Shown: positions 1 through 9,877, numbered from the stretch's first letter. The stretch is DNA of 64,000 nt from Chromobacterium vaccinii (GCF_000971335.1 NZ_JZJL01000005.1:62001-126000); one strand, 5' to 3'. A program made the numbers and translations. The notes: generated by a model from the letters alone, not told the origin.

Positions 1-118
1 GGCATTGACCTGGCTGTCGCCGATGGGGCCGATGAAGTTCAGTATCGCCAACCCGCTGAAGAAAGAGCAGGGTGACAAGGTTCAGCGCTTCCAATTCCAG
101 CTGGGCACGTCGTTCTAA
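1..118 (+). CDS. bamA: BamA C-terminus (partial)
   Basis: Only the last 38 codons are present (reading frame begins at base 2, TAA at 116-118). The peptide ends LTWLSPMGPMKFSIANPL...FQLGTSF, matching the last strands of the BamA/Omp85 beta-barrel: a 'SP(M/L)GP' strand and a terminal Phe, the usual C-terminal signal of outer membrane proteins. BamA is the core of the complex that inserts beta-barrel proteins into the outer membrane. Its position directly upstream of skp and lpxD is the standard proteobacterial order and supports the call. The rest of the gene lies outside the window. Confidence 0.88.
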   Translation, partial: ALTWLSPMGPMKFSIANPLKKEQGDKVQRFQFQLGTSF

Positions 119-137
119 CCGTTATCAGGATGAGATC

Positions 138-623
138 ATGAAAGCATTGAAATGGTGGCTGGCAGTGCTGAGCGTGGCGGCGCTGCCGGTTCATGCCGCC
201 GACTTCAAGCTGGGCTTCATCAACATCGAGCGCATTTATCGCGAAGCCGGCGTGTCCGTCGCCATCTACAAGAAGCTGGACAAGGAATTCTCCAGCCGCC
301 GCGACGAGTTGAAGAAGATGGAGACGCGGGCCAAGGATCTGGAATCCATGTTGGCGAAAAACAGCCTGTCGCCGGATGACCGCAAGCGCTTCGAGCGGGA
401 GTACGCGGGGCTGGACCGCGATTACCGCGCCAAATCCCGCGAGCTGGCCGAGGATTACAACCAGCGCCGCAACGAGGAATTCGCCGGGGTGACCGAGCGG
501 GCCAACCGCGCGGTCAAGGAAATCGCCCAGCGCGAGAACTATGATCTGATCCTGCAGGAAGCGGTGTACATCAATCCCAGGTTCGATCTGACGCCGCAAG
601 TGTTGAAAGAGCTGGACAAGTAG
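138..623 (+). CDS. skp: Periplasmic chaperone Skp/OmpH
   Basis: 161 residues. Skp is a trimeric periplasmic chaperone that carries unfolded outer membrane proteins to BamA. The N-terminus (MKALKWWLAVLSVAALPVHA) is a signal peptide with cleavage expected after HAA or VHA. The mature part begins with a beta strand (FKLGFINIERI) followed by long charged helices typical of the Skp tentacles, rich in Lys/Glu/Arg. An in-frame ATG at 72 would put the start inside bamA and lose the N-terminal signal, so the ATG at 138 is chosen, 19 bases after the bamA stop. Length is normal for the family. Confidence 0.92.
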   Translation: MKALKWWLAVLSVAALPVHAADFKLGFINIERIYREAGVSVAIYKKLDKEFSSRRDELKKMETRAKDLESMLAKNSLSPDDRKRFEREYAGLDRDYRAKSRELAEDYNQRRNEEFAGVTERANRAVKEIAQRENYDLILQEAVYINPRFDLTPQVLKELDK

Positions 624-645
624 TCGTTTAAACCGTTACCGGAGC

Positions 646-673
646 AAGCCGACCCCGAGTCGGCTTTGTTTTT
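646..673 (+). terminator. Terminator-like hairpin abutting the lpxD start
   Basis: AAGCCGAC (646-653), loop CCCGA, GTCGGCTT (659-666), then TGTTTTT. It is a perfect 8-bp stem followed by a T tract that ends one base before the lpxD ATG at 675. It looks like an intrinsic terminator for skp but sits within what should be a continuous operon and occupies the place of the lpxD ribosome binding site. It may be partially read through or act as an attenuator. Confidence 0.6.
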
Positions 674-674
674 G

Positions 675-1721
675 ATGTCCTACACACTCGAACATATCGT
701 AGAGCAACTGGGCGGAGAGCTGCGCGGCCAGAACCGGGATGTGTCCCGGCTGGCTCCGCTGGAGCTGGCGGGCGCCGATGAAATCGCTTTCGTCGCCAGC
801 GCCAAGTTCCGGCGCCAGATGCTGGAGAGCGCGGCGGGCGCGCTGATCGTCACCGAAGCGCTGGCGGCAGAGCTGCCGGAGCGTTCGCTGATCGTGGCCG
901 CCGATCCCTACCTGTATTTCGCGCGTCTGGCCACATTGTTCCATCCGCCGAAGGCGCCGCGCGCCGGCATCCATCCGCGCGCGGTAGTGGGGGAAGGCTG
1001 CCGGATAGGCGAGAGCAGCGAGATCGCGGCCAATGCCACCGTCGGCGACAACGTCGTCATCGGCGAACGCTGCCGCATCATGCCGGGCGTGGTGGTCGGC
1101 GATGGTTGCCTGATCGGCGACGACGTCACGCTTTACCCCAACGTCACCGTCTACCACGGTTGCGTGATCGGCGACCGCGTCGGCGTGCATTCCGGCAGCG
1201 TGATCGGCGGCGACGGCTTCGGCCTGGCCTGGGACAAGGACCATTGGTTCAAGATTCCGCAAACCGGCCGCGTGGTGCTGGAGGATGACGTCGAGATCGG
1301 CGCCAACACCACGGTGGACCGCGGCGCGCTGGCCGACACGGTGATCCGCAAGGGCGCCAAGATAGATAATCTGGTGCAGATTGCCCATAACGTCGAAATC
1401 GGCGAGCATACCGCTATCGCAGGCTGCGTCGGCATCGCCGGCAGCACGAAGATAGGCGCGCGCTGCACCGTGGGCGGCGCGGCGATGTTCGTCGGCCACA
1501 TCGACGTGGCGGACCGCACCCATATCGGCGGCGGCACCCTGGTGTCGAAGTCGATCAAGGAGGCCGGCAACTACGCGTCCTCCTACCCGTTGCAAAGCAT
1601 GAAGGACTGGCTGTCCAACGCCGTCCACGTGCGCCATCTGGACGATTTCGCCAAGCGCGTGAAGCAGCTTGAGCGGGAACTGGAAACACTGAAAAAATCG
1701 AAGGAAGAACCTCATGAGTGA
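675..1721 (+). CDS. lpxD: UDP-3-O-(3-hydroxyacyl)glucosamine N-acyltransferase
   Basis: 348 residues. LpxD adds the second (N-linked) hydroxyacyl chain to UDP-3-O-acylglucosamine in lipid A synthesis; it is cytosolic and trimeric. The N-terminal uridine-binding domain (about 1-100) is followed by a left-handed beta-helix of hexapeptide repeats (for example [20 protein letters not shown]) and a C-terminal helix rich in Glu and Lys. The catalytic-type histidines fall in the [18 protein letters not shown] region. The ATG at 675 begins [14 protein letters not shown]; an upstream in-frame TTG at 666 is inside the hairpin described above and less likely. No Shine-Dalgarno sequence is evident. The end overlaps fabZ by 8 bases. 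Confidence 0.95.
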   Translation: MSYTLEHIVEQLGGELRGQNRDVSRLAPLELAGADEIAFVASAKFRRQMLESAAGALIVTEALAAELPERSLIVAADPYLYFARLATLFHPPKAPRAGIHPRAVVGEGCRIGESSEIAANATVGDNVVIGERCRIMPGVVVGDGCLIGDDVTLYPNVTVYHGCVIGDRVGVHSGSVIGGDGFGLAWDKDHWFKIPQTGRVVLEDDVEIGANTTVDRGALADTVIRKGAKIDNLVQIAHNVEIGEHTAIAGCVGIAGSTKIGARCTVGGAAMFVGHIDVADRTHIGGGTLVSKSIKEAGNYASSYPLQSMKDWLSNAVHVRHLDDFAKRVKQLERELETLKKSKEEPHE

Positions 1722-2166
1722 ACACGCTGTCTCGATCGATGTCCGCGAGATCATGCGCTGCCTGCCGCATCGTTATCCGTTTCTGCTGGTTGACCGCGTC
1801 ACCGAAATGGAACCCAACGTGCGCATCAAGGCGCTGAAGAACGTCACCATCAATGAGCCGTTCTTCGCCGGCCACTTCGAACAATATCCGGTGATGCCGG
1901 GCGTGCTGATCATCGAAGCGCTGGCCCAGGCCGCCGGCATCCTGGCGATCAAGAGCCAGGGCGAGCGCTCGGAGAACGAGCTGTATTTCTTCGTCGGCAT
2001 CGACCATGCCCGCTTCAAGCGCCAGGTGGTGCCGGGCGACCAACTGGTGTTCGAAGTGACGCAAATGACCGTCAAGCGCGGCATCGGCAAGTATGCCGCC
2101 CGCGCGCTGGTGGACGGCCAGGTGGCTTGCGAAGCCGAGATCATGTGCGCCCGCCGCGAGGTGTAA
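1714..2166 (+). CDS. fabZ: 3-hydroxyacyl-ACP dehydratase FabZ
   Basis: 150 residues, the family's usual length. FabZ dehydrates 3-hydroxyacyl-ACP to trans-2-enoyl-ACP in fatty acid elongation and competes with LpxA for hydroxyacyl-ACP. The hot-dog fold motif is clear: [13 protein letters not shown] near residue 18, then [24 protein letters not shown], which contains the catalytic His (AGHF) and Glu (IIEAL). The start has a good ribosome binding site (AAGGAAGAACCTCATG) within lpxD, so the two genes are translationally linked. Confidence 0.96.
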   Translation: MSEHAVSIDVREIMRCLPHRYPFLLVDRVTEMEPNVRIKALKNVTINEPFFAGHFEQYPVMPGVLIIEALAQAAGILAIKSQGERSENELYFFVGIDHARFKRQVVPGDQLVFEVTQMTVKRGIGKYAARALVDGQVACEAEIMCARREV

Positions 2167-2168
2167 GC

Positions 2169-2945
2169 ATGGCCATCCATCCGACCGCAATCGTAGATCC
2201 CAAGGCGCAGATCGCCGACGACGTCGAAATCGGCGCCTATTCCATCATCGGCCCCAATGTCAGCATCGGCGCCGGCAGCTGGATCGGCCCGCACGTGGTG
2301 ATCGAAGGCCATACCTCCATCGGCAAGAACAACCGCGTGTTCCAGTTCTGCTCGCTGGGCGCCCAGCCTCAGGACAAGAAATACGCCGGCGAGCCGACAC
2401 GCCTGGAGATCGGCGACAACAACACCATCCGCGAATTCTGCACCTTCAACACCGGCACCGCCCAGGACGTCGGCGTCACCCGCATCGGCAACGACAACTG
2501 GGTGATGGCTTACGTGCACATCGCGCACGACTGCCAGGTGGGCGACCACGCCATCTTCGCCAACAACGCGACGCTGGCCGGCCATGTGCGCATCGGCGAC
2601 TGGGTGATTTTGGGCGGTTTCACCAGCGTGCACCAGTTCGCCATCATCGGCGAACATGCAATGACGGCGTTCGCCAGCGCGGTGGCGCAGGACGTGCCGC
2701 CGTTCGTGATGGCGCATGGCAACCGCGCCGTTCCTTCCGGCATCAACGCGGAAGGCCTGAAGCGCCGCGGTTTCACGCCGGAGCAGATCCGCCGCGTCCG
2801 CAACGCCTACAAGACGCTGTACCGCCAGGGTTTGAGCTACGACGAGGCCAAGGCCGCGATCCTGGCCGAGGCCGGCGAGGAACATGCCGAGCTGGAGCCG
2901 TTCGTGCGTTTCTTTGAACAATCGGCGCGAGGCATCATCCGCTGA
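2169..2945 (+). CDS. lpxA: UDP-N-acetylglucosamine 3-O-acyltransferase
   Basis: 258 residues. LpxA catalyses the first step of lipid A synthesis, transfer of a hydroxyacyl chain to UDP-GlcNAc. Hexapeptide-repeat beta-helix from residue 3 ([20 protein letters not shown]) to about 190, then a helical C-terminal domain. The catalytic His lies in the conserved [18 protein letters not shown] segment. The start chosen is ATG 2169, two bases after the fabZ stop; the longer frame from 2127 would lie inside fabZ and adds an unrelated N-terminus. Essential and cytosolic. Confidence 0.96.
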   Translation: MAIHPTAIVDPKAQIADDVEIGAYSIIGPNVSIGAGSWIGPHVVIEGHTSIGKNNRVFQFCSLGAQPQDKKYAGEPTRLEIGDNNTIREFCTFNTGTAQDVGVTRIGNDNWVMAYVHIAHDCQVGDHAIFANNATLAGHVRIGDWVILGGFTSVHQFAIIGEHAMTAFASAVAQDVPPFVMAHGNRAVPSGINAEGLKRRGFTPEQIRRVRNAYKTLYRQGLSYDEAKAAILAEAGEEHAELEPFVRFFEQSARGIIR

Positions 2946-2949
2946 GCTT

Positions 2950-4122
2950 ATGAGCGATCAACTTTTCAAGCGCAAGGGGGCCTTGAAGGTTGCCATGGTG
3001 GCCGGGGAGGCTTCCGGCGATCTGCTGGCCGCCCACCTGATGGACGCGCTGCGCGCGCACCGCAGCGATATCGAATTCGCCGGCATCGGCGGCCCGCGCA
3101 TGGAGGCCCGCGGCTTTCACAGCATGGTGCCGCAGGAGAAGCTGGCGGTGCGCGGCTATTCCGAAGTGCTGAAGAGCCTGCCCGAGCTGCTGAAGATTCG
3201 CCGTCGGCTGCGCGAGCAGTTGCTGGCGGAGAGGCCGGACGTGTTCATCGGCGTGGACGCGCCGGACTTCAACCTGGGGCTGGAAGCCGGATTGAAGAAG
3301 GCCGGCATTCCCACCGTGCACTATGTCAGCCCGTCGGTATGGGCGTGGCGGCCGGAGCGCATCCAGAAGATCGGTCGCGCGGTCAACCACGTGCTGTGCC
3401 TGTTCCCGATGGAGCCGCCGCTGTACCGCCAGGCCGGCGTGCCGGTCACCTATGTCGGCCATCCGTTGGCCAGCGAGATCCCGCTGGAGCCGGACAAGGA
3501 GGCGATGCGCGACCAACTGGGACTGCCGCAGGGCGTGCCGGTGTTCACGCTGATGCCGGGCAGCCGCCGGAGCGAGCTGGAATACATGGCGCCCATCTAC
3601 CTGGATACCGCGCGTCTGCTGTTGCGCGAGTATCCGGATGCCCAGTTCCTGGTGCCGCTGGCCACCCGCGCCACCATGGACCAGTTCGAACAGATGCTGT
3701 ACCGCTTCAAGGCGCGCGACCTGCCCATCCGCAGGCTGTTCGGCCATGCGCAGATGGCGACCATCGCCAGCGACGTGGTGCTGGTCACCAGCGGCACGGC
3801 GACGCTGGAGGTGGCGTTGACCAAGCGGCCGATGGTGATCAGCTACAAGCTGTCCGCCTTCACCTACCGGCTGGTCAAGCGCAAGATCAGGCTGCCGTAC
3901 GTCGGTTTGCCCAATATACTGTGCGGCCGATTCGTGGTGCCGGAGCTGTTGCAGAAGCAAGCCACGCCGCAAAAGCTGGCTGAAGAGATGCAGCGGCTAT
4001 ACACCGATTCTGCGGCCCGAATTGAAATGGAAAAGGCGTTCACCGAGCTGCATCTGGCGTTGAAGCAGGATACCGCCACCCGCGCAGCGCGCGCGGTGCT
4101 GGAGGTGGCGCGATGCCACTGA
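2950..4122 (+). CDS. lpxB: Lipid A disaccharide synthase
   Basis: 390 residues, normal for the family. LpxB condenses UDP-2,3-diacylglucosamine with lipid X to form the beta-1,6 disaccharide at the inner membrane surface. GT-B type glycosyltransferase (GT19): [15 protein letters not shown] near residue 15, [13 protein letters not shown] with the typical Trp-rich loop, [10 protein letters not shown] and the nucleotide-binding [10 protein letters not shown] near residue 285. Starts at ATG 2950, four bases past lpxA; ends overlapping rnhB by 10 bases. Confidence 0.96.
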   Translation: MSDQLFKRKGALKVAMVAGEASGDLLAAHLMDALRAHRSDIEFAGIGGPRMEARGFHSMVPQEKLAVRGYSEVLKSLPELLKIRRRLREQLLAERPDVFIGVDAPDFNLGLEAGLKKAGIPTVHYVSPSVWAWRPERIQKIGRAVNHVLCLFPMEPPLYRQAGVPVTYVGHPLASEIPLEPDKEAMRDQLGLPQGVPVFTLMPGSRRSELEYMAPIYLDTARLLLREYPDAQFLVPLATRATMDQFEQMLYRFKARDLPIRRLFGHAQMATIASDVVLVTSGTATLEVALTKRPMVISYKLSAFTYRLVKRKIRLPYVGLPNILCGRFVVPELLQKQATPQKLAEEMQRLYTDSAARIEMEKAFTELHLALKQDTATRAARAVLEVARCH

Positions 4123-4700
4123 TCTGCGGCGTCGACGAAGCCGGCCGCGGGCCGCTGGCCGGCGCGGTCTTCACCGCGGCGGTCATTCTCGACCCGGCCA
4201 AGCCGATCGTGGGTCTGGCCGATTCCAAGGTGTTGAGCGAAGCGAAGCGCGACGCGCTGGCGGAGTTGATCAAGCGCGACGCGCTGGCCTGGTGCATCGC
4301 CAGCGCCAGCGTCGAAGAGATCGACAAGCTCAACATCCTGCACGCCACCATGCTGGCCATGACGCGCGCGGTGGAGGGGCTGCCGGTGCGTCCGGACCTG
4401 GCGCAGATAGACGGCAACCGCGTGCCCAAACATCTGCCGGTGCCGGGCGAGGCCATCGTCAAGGGCGACGCCAAGGTGGCGGCCATCTCCGCTGCGTCCA
4501 TCCTGGCCAAGACCGCGCGCGACGCCGAGCTGGTGGCGCTGGACGCTTTGCATCCGCAATACGGTTTCGCCCGCCACAAGGGCTATCCCACCGCCGAGCA
4601 TCTGGCCGCCATCGAGGCCCACGGCGTCCTGCCGGCGCACCGGAAGACCTTCGGCCCGGTCAGGGCCTGGCTGGCCAGCCATCAGGGCGCCTTGTTCTAG
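4113..4700 (+). CDS. rnhB: Ribonuclease HII
   Basis: 195 residues. RNase HII cuts RNA in RNA-DNA hybrids and removes single ribonucleotides from DNA. The diagnostic N-terminal motif [16 protein letters not shown] carries the catalytic Asp-Glu and the GRG loop; IDGNRVPK and the [18 protein letters not shown] region hold the other acidic residues. The start overlaps the lpxB end (ATG within the last codons). rnhB after lpxB is a common arrangement in beta- and gammaproteobacteria. Confidence 0.96.
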   Translation: MPLICGVDEAGRGPLAGAVFTAAVILDPAKPIVGLADSKVLSEAKRDALAELIKRDALAWCIASASVEEIDKLNILHATMLAMTRAVEGLPVRPDLAQIDGNRVPKHLPVPGEAIVKGDAKVAAISAASILAKTARDAELVALDALHPQYGFARHKGYPTAEHLAAIEAHGVLPAHRKTFGPVRAWLASHQGALF

Positions 4701-4701
4701 C

Positions 4702-5205
4702 ATGGCGGAGCAGGGCGGCAAGCGTTGTTTTCCGCCGGTGGCGGACGCAGGCACCCGGTTGTTGATCCTGGGATCTTTGCCCGGCGACGCCTCGCTGGCA
4801 GCTGGCGAGTATTACGCCCACCCTCGAAACCAGTTTTGGCGCCTGCTGGGCGAAGTGCTGGAGCGGGATCTGGTTTCCCTGCCCTACGAAGAACGCCTGA
4901 TGGCCTTGCGCGAGTCCGGCGTGGGCCTGTGGGACGTGGTGGCCCAGGCCAGCCGCAAAGGCAGCCTGGATGCCGACCTGAGGGAAATCCAGCATAACGA
5001 TTTGAGCGATTTCGCCGCCAGCCTGCCCTCTTTGCGCGCGGTCGCCTTCAACGGCGCGACCGCCGCCAAGGCGGAAGCGCAGCTGGCCGGGCTGGACCTC
5101 GCCGTTGCGCGTTTGCCCTCGTCCAGCCCGGCGCATACGCTGGCCTACGAGGCAAAACTTGCGGTCTGGCGGCAGTTGGGACGATATTTAGATTTGTCAG
5201 CGTAA
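4702..5205 (+). CDS. Uracil/hypoxanthine-DNA glycosylase, family 6 type
   Basis: 167 residues. Member of the uracil-DNA glycosylase fold, closest by motif to the 'DNA-deoxyinosine glycosylase' (HDG, family 6) group: LLILGSLPGDASLAAGEYYAHPRNQFW near residue 20 and LPSSSPAHT near residue 142. Such enzymes remove hypoxanthine (deaminated adenine) and sometimes uracil from DNA. It starts one base after the rnhB stop, so it is the tail of the lpx-rnhB transcript and is probably co-expressed with RNase HII, another enzyme of nucleotide-lesion repair. The exact substrate is inferred from motif similarity. Confidence 0.82.
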   Translation: MAEQGGKRCFPPVADAGTRLLILGSLPGDASLAAGEYYAHPRNQFWRLLGEVLERDLVSLPYEERLMALRESGVGLWDVVAQASRKGSLDADLREIQHNDLSDFAASLPSLRAVAFNGATAAKAEAQLAGLDLAVARLPSSSPAHTLAYEAKLAVWRQLGRYLDLSA

Positions 5206-5231
5206 TTTCGCACCCAGCCGGAGGGTTGCCG

Positions 5232-5447
5232 ATGAACCGTTATTGCATCTGGTTTGTCACCACGGACGACAGCGTGATGCGTCGCGCGGAAGTCGCCATC
5301 AATGGCGTGATCCACAGTCATCAGGTGCTGGAGGAAATCGAAGGGCAACTGGCAGGGGAGTGTGGTCTCAGCCAGGTGATGATCGTGGACTGGAAGCGCT
5401 TTGAAACACCGGAGCAGGATGGCGGCCGGCTGGTGCGGGTGGCCTGA
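5232..5447 (+). CDS. Small hypothetical protein (71 aa)
   Basis: Begins MNRYCIWFVTTDDSVMRRAEVAING at ATG 5232 behind GGAGGGTTGCCG, a good ribosome binding site; the in-frame TTG at 5226 overlaps it and is rejected. It has no signal peptide, membrane segment or recognised domain; the alternating hydrophobic and charged residues suggest a small alpha/beta fold. It follows the DNA glycosylase by 26 bases in the same direction and may be the last gene of that operon. Function unknown. Confidence 0.7.
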   Translation: MNRYCIWFVTTDDSVMRRAEVAINGVIHSHQVLEEIEGQLAGECGLSQVMIVDWKRFETPEQDGGRLVRVA

Positions 5448-5509
5448 TCGCTTCCCAAACGGCCTTCATGCCGCGAACCCGCGCCAGGCAGGGCCGGCTG
5501 GCGGCGAGC

Positions 5510-7714
5510 CTACTCCGCAGGGCTGTCCAGGTGTCCTTGCTCGACGCATGCTTGCCGGGTGGCCTGGAATTGGGCGATCACCTGCGCGATCTGCGGCGCC
5601 GGCGCGCAATTGGATTGCAGCGACTGGCTTTCCAGCTCCTGGCAGCGCTGGGCCAGGCTGGCGAAGCCCAACGTCACTGCCCCTCCTTTCATGCCATGTG
5701 CCAGATGAAACAGGTTTTCCCGATCCGGTTGCCGCTGGTTGAGCCGCAATTGCCGGACCGATTCCTGGTGGCTGGCGAAGTATTGTTCCACCAGCTGCCG
5801 GTATTGCTGATCGGACAGCAGGTCGACGAAATCCGTGATGGTGCGCGCGTCGAGGACGGGTTCTTCCCTTGCTTGCGGCGCGGCGCTGGGCGCTGGCGGA
5901 AACTGTTTCTGCAGCACCGCCAGCAGCTGGTCGCGGCTCAGCGGCTTGGTCAGGAAATCGTCCAGTCCTTGTTCCAGCATTTGCTGGCGGGTTTCCGGGA
6001 AGGCGTCCGCGGTCAGCGCGATGATAGGCATCCTGGGGGTTAGCGCTTCCTCGCGCAGTCCGCGCGCGGTTTTCACGCCGTCCATGCCAGGCATGTGAAG
6101 GTCCATCAGCACCAAGTCGAAGGGGTGGGCGGCGGCCAGCCGCAGCGCCTCGGGGCCATCCGACGCCAGCGTCGGTTGCTGGTTCAGTCTTTCCAGCAGC
6201 GCTTGCAGATACTTGCGGTTGACCGCGTTGTCGTCCACCACCAGGATTCTCAGCGGTCTGCTCAGCGTGTCGTGGCTGGAGAAGGACTCGATGGCTTCGG
6301 GAGGGATGTCCGGCGCGGCGATCACTCTCAGCGGCAGCGTCAGTTGAAAGCAGCTGCCCTGAGCGGGAACGCTGCTGACCGAGATTTCGCCGCCCATCAG
6401 CCGGGCCAGGTTTTGCGAAATCTCCAAGCCCAGGCCGCTTCCTCCGTACTGGCGGGCGGTGGAGCCGTCGCCCTGGGAGAAGCGCTTGAACAGTTTCGCC
6501 TGGGTGGCCTGGTCCATGCCGATGCCGGTGTCGGTCACCACCAGCAGCAACTGGGCCGTGCCCGGCTGCTCTCCCTGCGGCGCCGAAGCGTGAACGGTGA
6601 CGCCGCCGCGCTCGGTGAACTTGACGGCGTTGCTCAGCAGATTGAGCAGTATCTGCCGCAGGCGGGTCGGGTCCAGTTCCACCCATTCTGGAATTTCCGA
6701 CGCCATGTCCAGATTCAGCATCAGGCCCTTGGCCTGCGCCTGAGCGTTCATCAGGTTGGCAACCTGGCGCAGCAGGTAGGCCAGGTTGCAGGTGACCGGC
6801 GCCAGCTCCAGCTTGCCCGACTCCAGCTTGCTGGCGTCCAGCACATCGTTTAGCAGCAGCAGCAGGTGGCGAGCCGATTCCTCGGCCATGCGGATGTAGT
6901 TGGCCTGGTTGACGCTGGGGTGGGTGTCGGCCAGCAGCGCCAGCATGCCCAGCACGCCGTTGAGCGGGGTGCGTATTTCGTGGCTCATATTGGCGAGAAA
7001 GGCGCTTTTGGCCAGGCTGCCGGCCTCGGCCTGGCTGCGGGCCTCCTCCAGGCGGTCGGTTAGCGTTTCCAGCGTCCGGCGGCGTTTTTCCAGCTGCCGC
7101 AGTTGCCGGATCACTGTGAAGCCGAAGCCGAAAATCAACACCCATTCAAAGCCCATCAGCCAATTGCTGACTGTGATGTACTGCTGCATGGTGCGGTTTC
7201 GATTGTCCACCTGCAGCGCGACAACCTGGTTGGCCTGCAGCGACAGGTCGTGCAGGCCGTCGGACAGCGAGGCGGACAACTGTTCCAGCCGCGCCAGGCG
7301 GGCATGGTCGTTCGCCGCGGGCACGACGCTGAAGTAGGCGTCGCCCTGGCGGACGAAGGCGTCCAGCCGGCTTTGCATCAGCAGGTATTGCGGCTGATCC
7401 TGCAGCAGCCGGCGGTATTGGCCGCCGCGTATGATGCCGATGCGGCTGACGAAGATGTCGTAGCGCTGTTGCAGCTGGTCGGACGTGATCTGATCGTGTT
7501 GCGCTTCATGCAGCGCGGCCCGGAGATGAAAGTTTTCCGCCTCCAGCTGAAAATAGGCCCAGATGATGTTGTCGTCCTGGTAGAGCACCGCGCTGGTGAG
7601 AGTCTGGGATTGTCGATGCTGGACATAGGCTGCCCCGGCGAACACGCATAGCAGGGCGGCGCCGATGGCCGCCAGCATCAGCCAGGAAGTGGAGTGCTCT
7701 TTGCCCTGGGTCAT
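5510..7714 (-). CDS. Hybrid sensor histidine kinase with REC and HPt domains
   Basis: 734 residues. Order: N-terminal membrane helix (about 10-31), a periplasmic helical sensor of about 150 residues, a second membrane helix (about 187-204), coiled coil, HisKA with [13 protein letters not shown] (phospho-acceptor His245), HATPase with [16 protein letters not shown] and [10 protein letters not shown] boxes, REC with [14 protein letters not shown] (Asp538) and a C-terminal HPt with [10 protein letters not shown] (His673). This is the BarA/RcsC-like phosphorelay layout, so phosphate should pass His-Asp-His to a separate regulator. The EAL protein encoded upstream in the same operon has a free REC domain and is the obvious candidate partner. 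Last gene of a three-gene leftward operon. Confidence 0.93.
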   Translation of the reverse strand: MTQGKEHSTSWLMLAAIGAALLCVFAGAAYVQHRQSQTLTSAVLYQDDNIIWAYFQLEAENFHLRAALHEAQHDQITSDQLQQRYDIFVSRIGIIRGGQYRRLLQDQPQYLLMQSRLDAFVRQGDAYFSVVPAANDHARLARLEQLSASLSDGLHDLSLQANQVVALQVDNRNRTMQQYITVSNWLMGFEWVLIFGFGFTVIRQLRQLEKRRRTLETLTDRLEEARSQAEAGSLAKSAFLANMSHEIRTPLNGVLGMLALLADTHPSVNQANYIRMAEESARHLLLLLNDVLDASKLESGKLELAPVTCNLAYLLRQVANLMNAQAQAKGLMLNLDMASEIPEWVELDPTRLRQILLNLLSNAVKFTERGGVTVHASAPQGEQPGTAQLLLVVTDTGIGMDQATQAKLFKRFSQGDGSTARQYGGSGLGLEISQNLARLMGGEISVSSVPAQGSCFQLTLPLRVIAAPDIPPEAIESFSSHDTLSRPLRILVVDDNAVNRKYLQALLERLNQQPTLASDGPEALRLAAAHPFDLVLMDLHMPGMDGVKTARGLREEALTPRMPIIALTADAFPETRQQMLEQGLDDFLTKPLSRDQLLAVLQKQFPPAPSAAPQAREEPVLDARTITDFVDLLSDQQYRQLVEQYFASHQESVRQLRLNQRQPDRENLFHLAHGMKGGAVTLGFASLAQRCQELESQSLQSNCAPAPQIAQVIAQFQATRQACVEQGHLDSPAE

Positions 7715-7718
7715 GGCC

Positions 7719-8228
7719 TCACTCCACCTGCAATGACTTCAATTGCCAGGCGGAACGGTTGTAATAGATTTCCGAGCGCAGCGCGGGCTGGCTGTCGTAG
7801 GGGTAGACGATGAACAGCGGCCCCTTGTCCCGCACCGGCATTGGCTTGCCGTTTAGCAAACGGGCCAGCACCACCTGGTAGCGCGCGGCGTCGTCCAGCG
7901 GGATGTCGGTCTTGTAGTCATTCAGAGCGATGGCTTTCAGCGTGCGGCCCTTCGCGCCGACCAGGTTGAGCACGTCCTGCAGATACGGCCCGGTGAAGCG
8001 GCTGACGCCAGGCAGCCATGGCGTGCGGGTGGAGATGGTGTGCTGCGGCAGCGCCGCGAGCATGTTCATGTCGAACACCGCGTCGTTGTCGTGATTCTTG
8101 TTGCTGATCTGGCCGCTGATGGTCAACACCACCTTGCCGGCGGGGGGGGGCAACGGGGGGCTTTCGGCCTGGCATGGCGGGATGGCCAGGAACAGCAGGA
8201 TCAGAACGGCGCGGCCGAGGGCGTACAT
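7719..8228 (-). CDS. Exported molybdopterin-oxidoreductase-fold protein (COG3915-like)
   Basis: 169 residues, start ATG 8228 ([21 protein letters not shown]), giving a signal peptide cleaved after CQA. The mature part resembles small periplasmic proteins annotated as having an oxidoreductase molybdopterin-binding domain ([32 protein letters not shown]). I see no clear conserved Cys for Mo ligation in the mature protein, so it may be a non-catalytic sensor or binding protein. It sits four bases before the histidine kinase start and 26 bases after the EAL gene. A periplasmic protein encoded next to a membrane sensor kinase suggests it feeds signal to the kinase's periplasmic domain; that is inference. 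Confidence 0.72.
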   Translation of the reverse strand: MYALGRAVLILLFLAIPPCQAESPPLPPPAGKVVLTISGQISNKNHDNDAVFDMNMLAALPQHTISTRTPWLPGVSRFTGPYLQDVLNLVGAKGRTLKAIALNDYKTDIPLDDAARYQVVLARLLNGKPMPVRDKGPLFIVYPYDSQPALRSEIYYNRSAWQLKSLQVE

Positions 8229-8254
8229 GGCTAGGCTCCTAATATATTCCGGCT

Positions 8255-9463
8255 TCAAACGGTGTCGGAAAGGTTGGGCGCGGCATGAAGAAAAACACCG
8301 CGGTGTTTCAGCAGCCAGCCGCGAAAGCTTTCCGCGTCCACCGGCGGCGAGATGAAGGACCCTTGGGCGATCTCCACGCCCAGTTGCCGGCAAAGCTGCC
8401 ATTCCGACTCTGTCGCCACGCCTTCGGCCACCACGTCCAGGCCTAGCTGGCGTCCAAGCTCGGCGCTGGCGCGGACGATGGAGAAGTTGGTCGGGTTGAG
8501 CGCGGCGTCGATGACGAAGCCCTTGTCTATCTTCAGCTCGGTGAAGGGAATGCGCGATAGGCGATCCATGCTGGCGAAGCCGGTGCCGAAATCGTCTATG
8601 GATAGCCGCGCGCCTTTCAGCCGCAGGCGAGTGAGCAATTCCAGCGCGCGCGTCGGGTTGGCCATCAGGCCGGTTTCCGTCACTTCCACGATCAGGCGGC
8701 TGAAGGGGAAGCCGCAATCGACGAGTATGCGTTCGAAGCGGGTTACCAGCGCGATTTCGTTCAGCGACTCCACCGACAGGTTCAGCGACATCGCCAGCGG
8801 CGTCTCGCTGGGCAGCCTGTCCATGATGACGGCCGCCTGCCGCAGCATCTGTAGGGTCAGTTCGGTGATCAGGCTGGAGTTTTCCGCCAGCTGGATGAAC
8901 TGCTGGGGGCCTATCAGTCCGAGCCGGGGATGCTGCCATCGGGCCAGGACTTCCGCCGAGCGTATCTGGCCGTCTTTCATTGAAACCTGGGGCTGCAGGA
9001 AAGGGCGGAGCTCGCCCTTGCCGATGGCGGCGCGCAACTCTTCCTCCGTGGGCGGGGACACGACGCCTGGAGTGTGGCGGCTGGCGGGGGGCGGCTGATT
9101 GATCAGGCGCTGCAGCGTCTGGTGGTTGATGGGCTTGGGCAGCACGCCAGCCAGCCATAGATCGTACATGCGGGCCAGCTCGGCCACCGACTCGATCACT
9201 CTCTCGTCGAAGCCGCTGGAGATCAGCAGCATGCCTTGAAAACCTCGCTCGCCCAGATGGCGGACGAACTCGATGCCGTCCATGCGCGGCATGTCGAGGT
9301 CGCAGAAGATCACGTCGAAACGCCTATCGCCGGCGTCCAGCTGGATCAGCGCGTCCAGGCCGTCGCTGGCCACCACCACATTTTCGTAGCCGAGGCGTTG
9401 CAACACCATCACTAGAAATCGCTGCGATACGGCATCGTCGTCTATGACCAGTATCTGGTGCAT
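8255..9463 (-). CDS. Response regulator with EAL c-di-GMP phosphodiesterase domain
   Basis: 402 residues. N-terminal REC domain (ILVIDDDAVSQRF; phospho-acceptor in FDVIFCDLDMPRMDG) and C-terminal EAL domain (about 145-390). EAL motif is present as AEVLARWQHP; other catalytic features are visible: MSLNLSVESL (Asn), SIDDFGTGFASM (Asp-Asp), LKIDKGFV (Lys), VAEGVATESEW (Glu). The domain is therefore likely active, hydrolysing c-di-GMP to pGpG. No GGDEF domain. Start set at ATG 9463 (MHQILVIDDD) because GGGAGAGG lies just upstream; an ATG at 9475 overlaps that site. First gene of the operon with the exported protein and hybrid kinase, so phosphorylation by the kinase's HPt probably controls it. 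Confidence 0.9.
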   Translation of the reverse strand: MHQILVIDDDAVSQRFLVMVLQRLGYENVVVASDGLDALIQLDAGDRRFDVIFCDLDMPRMDGIEFVRHLGERGFQGMLLISSGFDERVIESVAELARMYDLWLAGVLPKPINHQTLQRLINQPPPASRHTPGVVSPPTEEELRAAIGKGELRPFLQPQVSMKDGQIRSAEVLARWQHPRLGLIGPQQFIQLAENSSLITELTLQMLRQAAVIMDRLPSETPLAMSLNLSVESLNEIALVTRFERILVDCGFPFSRLIVEVTETGLMANPTRALELLTRLRLKGARLSIDDFGTGFASMDRLSRIPFTELKIDKGFVIDAALNPTNFSIVRASAELGRQLGLDVVAEGVATESEWQLCRQLGVEIAQGSFISPPVDAESFRGWLLKHRGVFLHAAPNLSDTV

Positions 9464-9556
9464 CGCCTCTCCCATGGCGCCAGACCGCCATACGGTGTGG
9501 ATGCTGCAATTATAGTGATGGGTTTCCGGGCGGGTAAGGGGCCGCCCGGCGGGGAG

Positions 9557-9877
9557 TCAACTATCCTGGCCGATGTCCAGCTGGCGGATCTTGCCGTTTG
9601 CGTCCAGATGGAATTTGAAGTAGGTGTTGAAATTGCCCCAACGGTCGCTGTGAAAGCCGCCGTACACGTCCAGCCCCTGGTTTTCCACCCGATCTATGCT
9701 GGTGAAGTGCTCGTGTCCCATCGCGTGTTCGCTGAATTTGTGGAAATTGGCTGGCAGTCCATCATCAGTCAGTGTCGCATCGGTATTGAACTGCGCCATC
9801 CAGTTGGCGTGGTCGCCGTGTTGCAACGCCTCTATCGCCAGCCGCACAGCCGGCTGGGTGAGTATGTCCAGATTCAT
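9557..9877 (-). CDS. SnoaL/NTF2-like protein
   Basis: 106 residues, beginning MNLDILTQPAVRLAIEALQHGD behind AGGAGAA. The pattern of an N-terminal helix, then NWMAQFNTDATLTDDG, a His-rich middle (MGHEHFTSIDRV) and a C-terminal sheet (FNTYFKFHLDANGKIRQLDIGQ) fits the NTF2-like cone fold seen in SnoaL-type proteins. These bind small hydrophobic ligands, and some are isomerases or cyclases; no specific activity can be assigned. A longer frame to 9928 lacks a supporting ribosome binding site. Monocistronic, leftward. Confidence 0.75.
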   Translation of the reverse strand: MNLDILTQPAVRLAIEALQHGDHANWMAQFNTDATLTDDGLPANFHKFSEHAMGHEHFTSIDRVENQGLDVYGGFHSDRWGNFNTYFKFHLDANGKIRQLDIGQDS

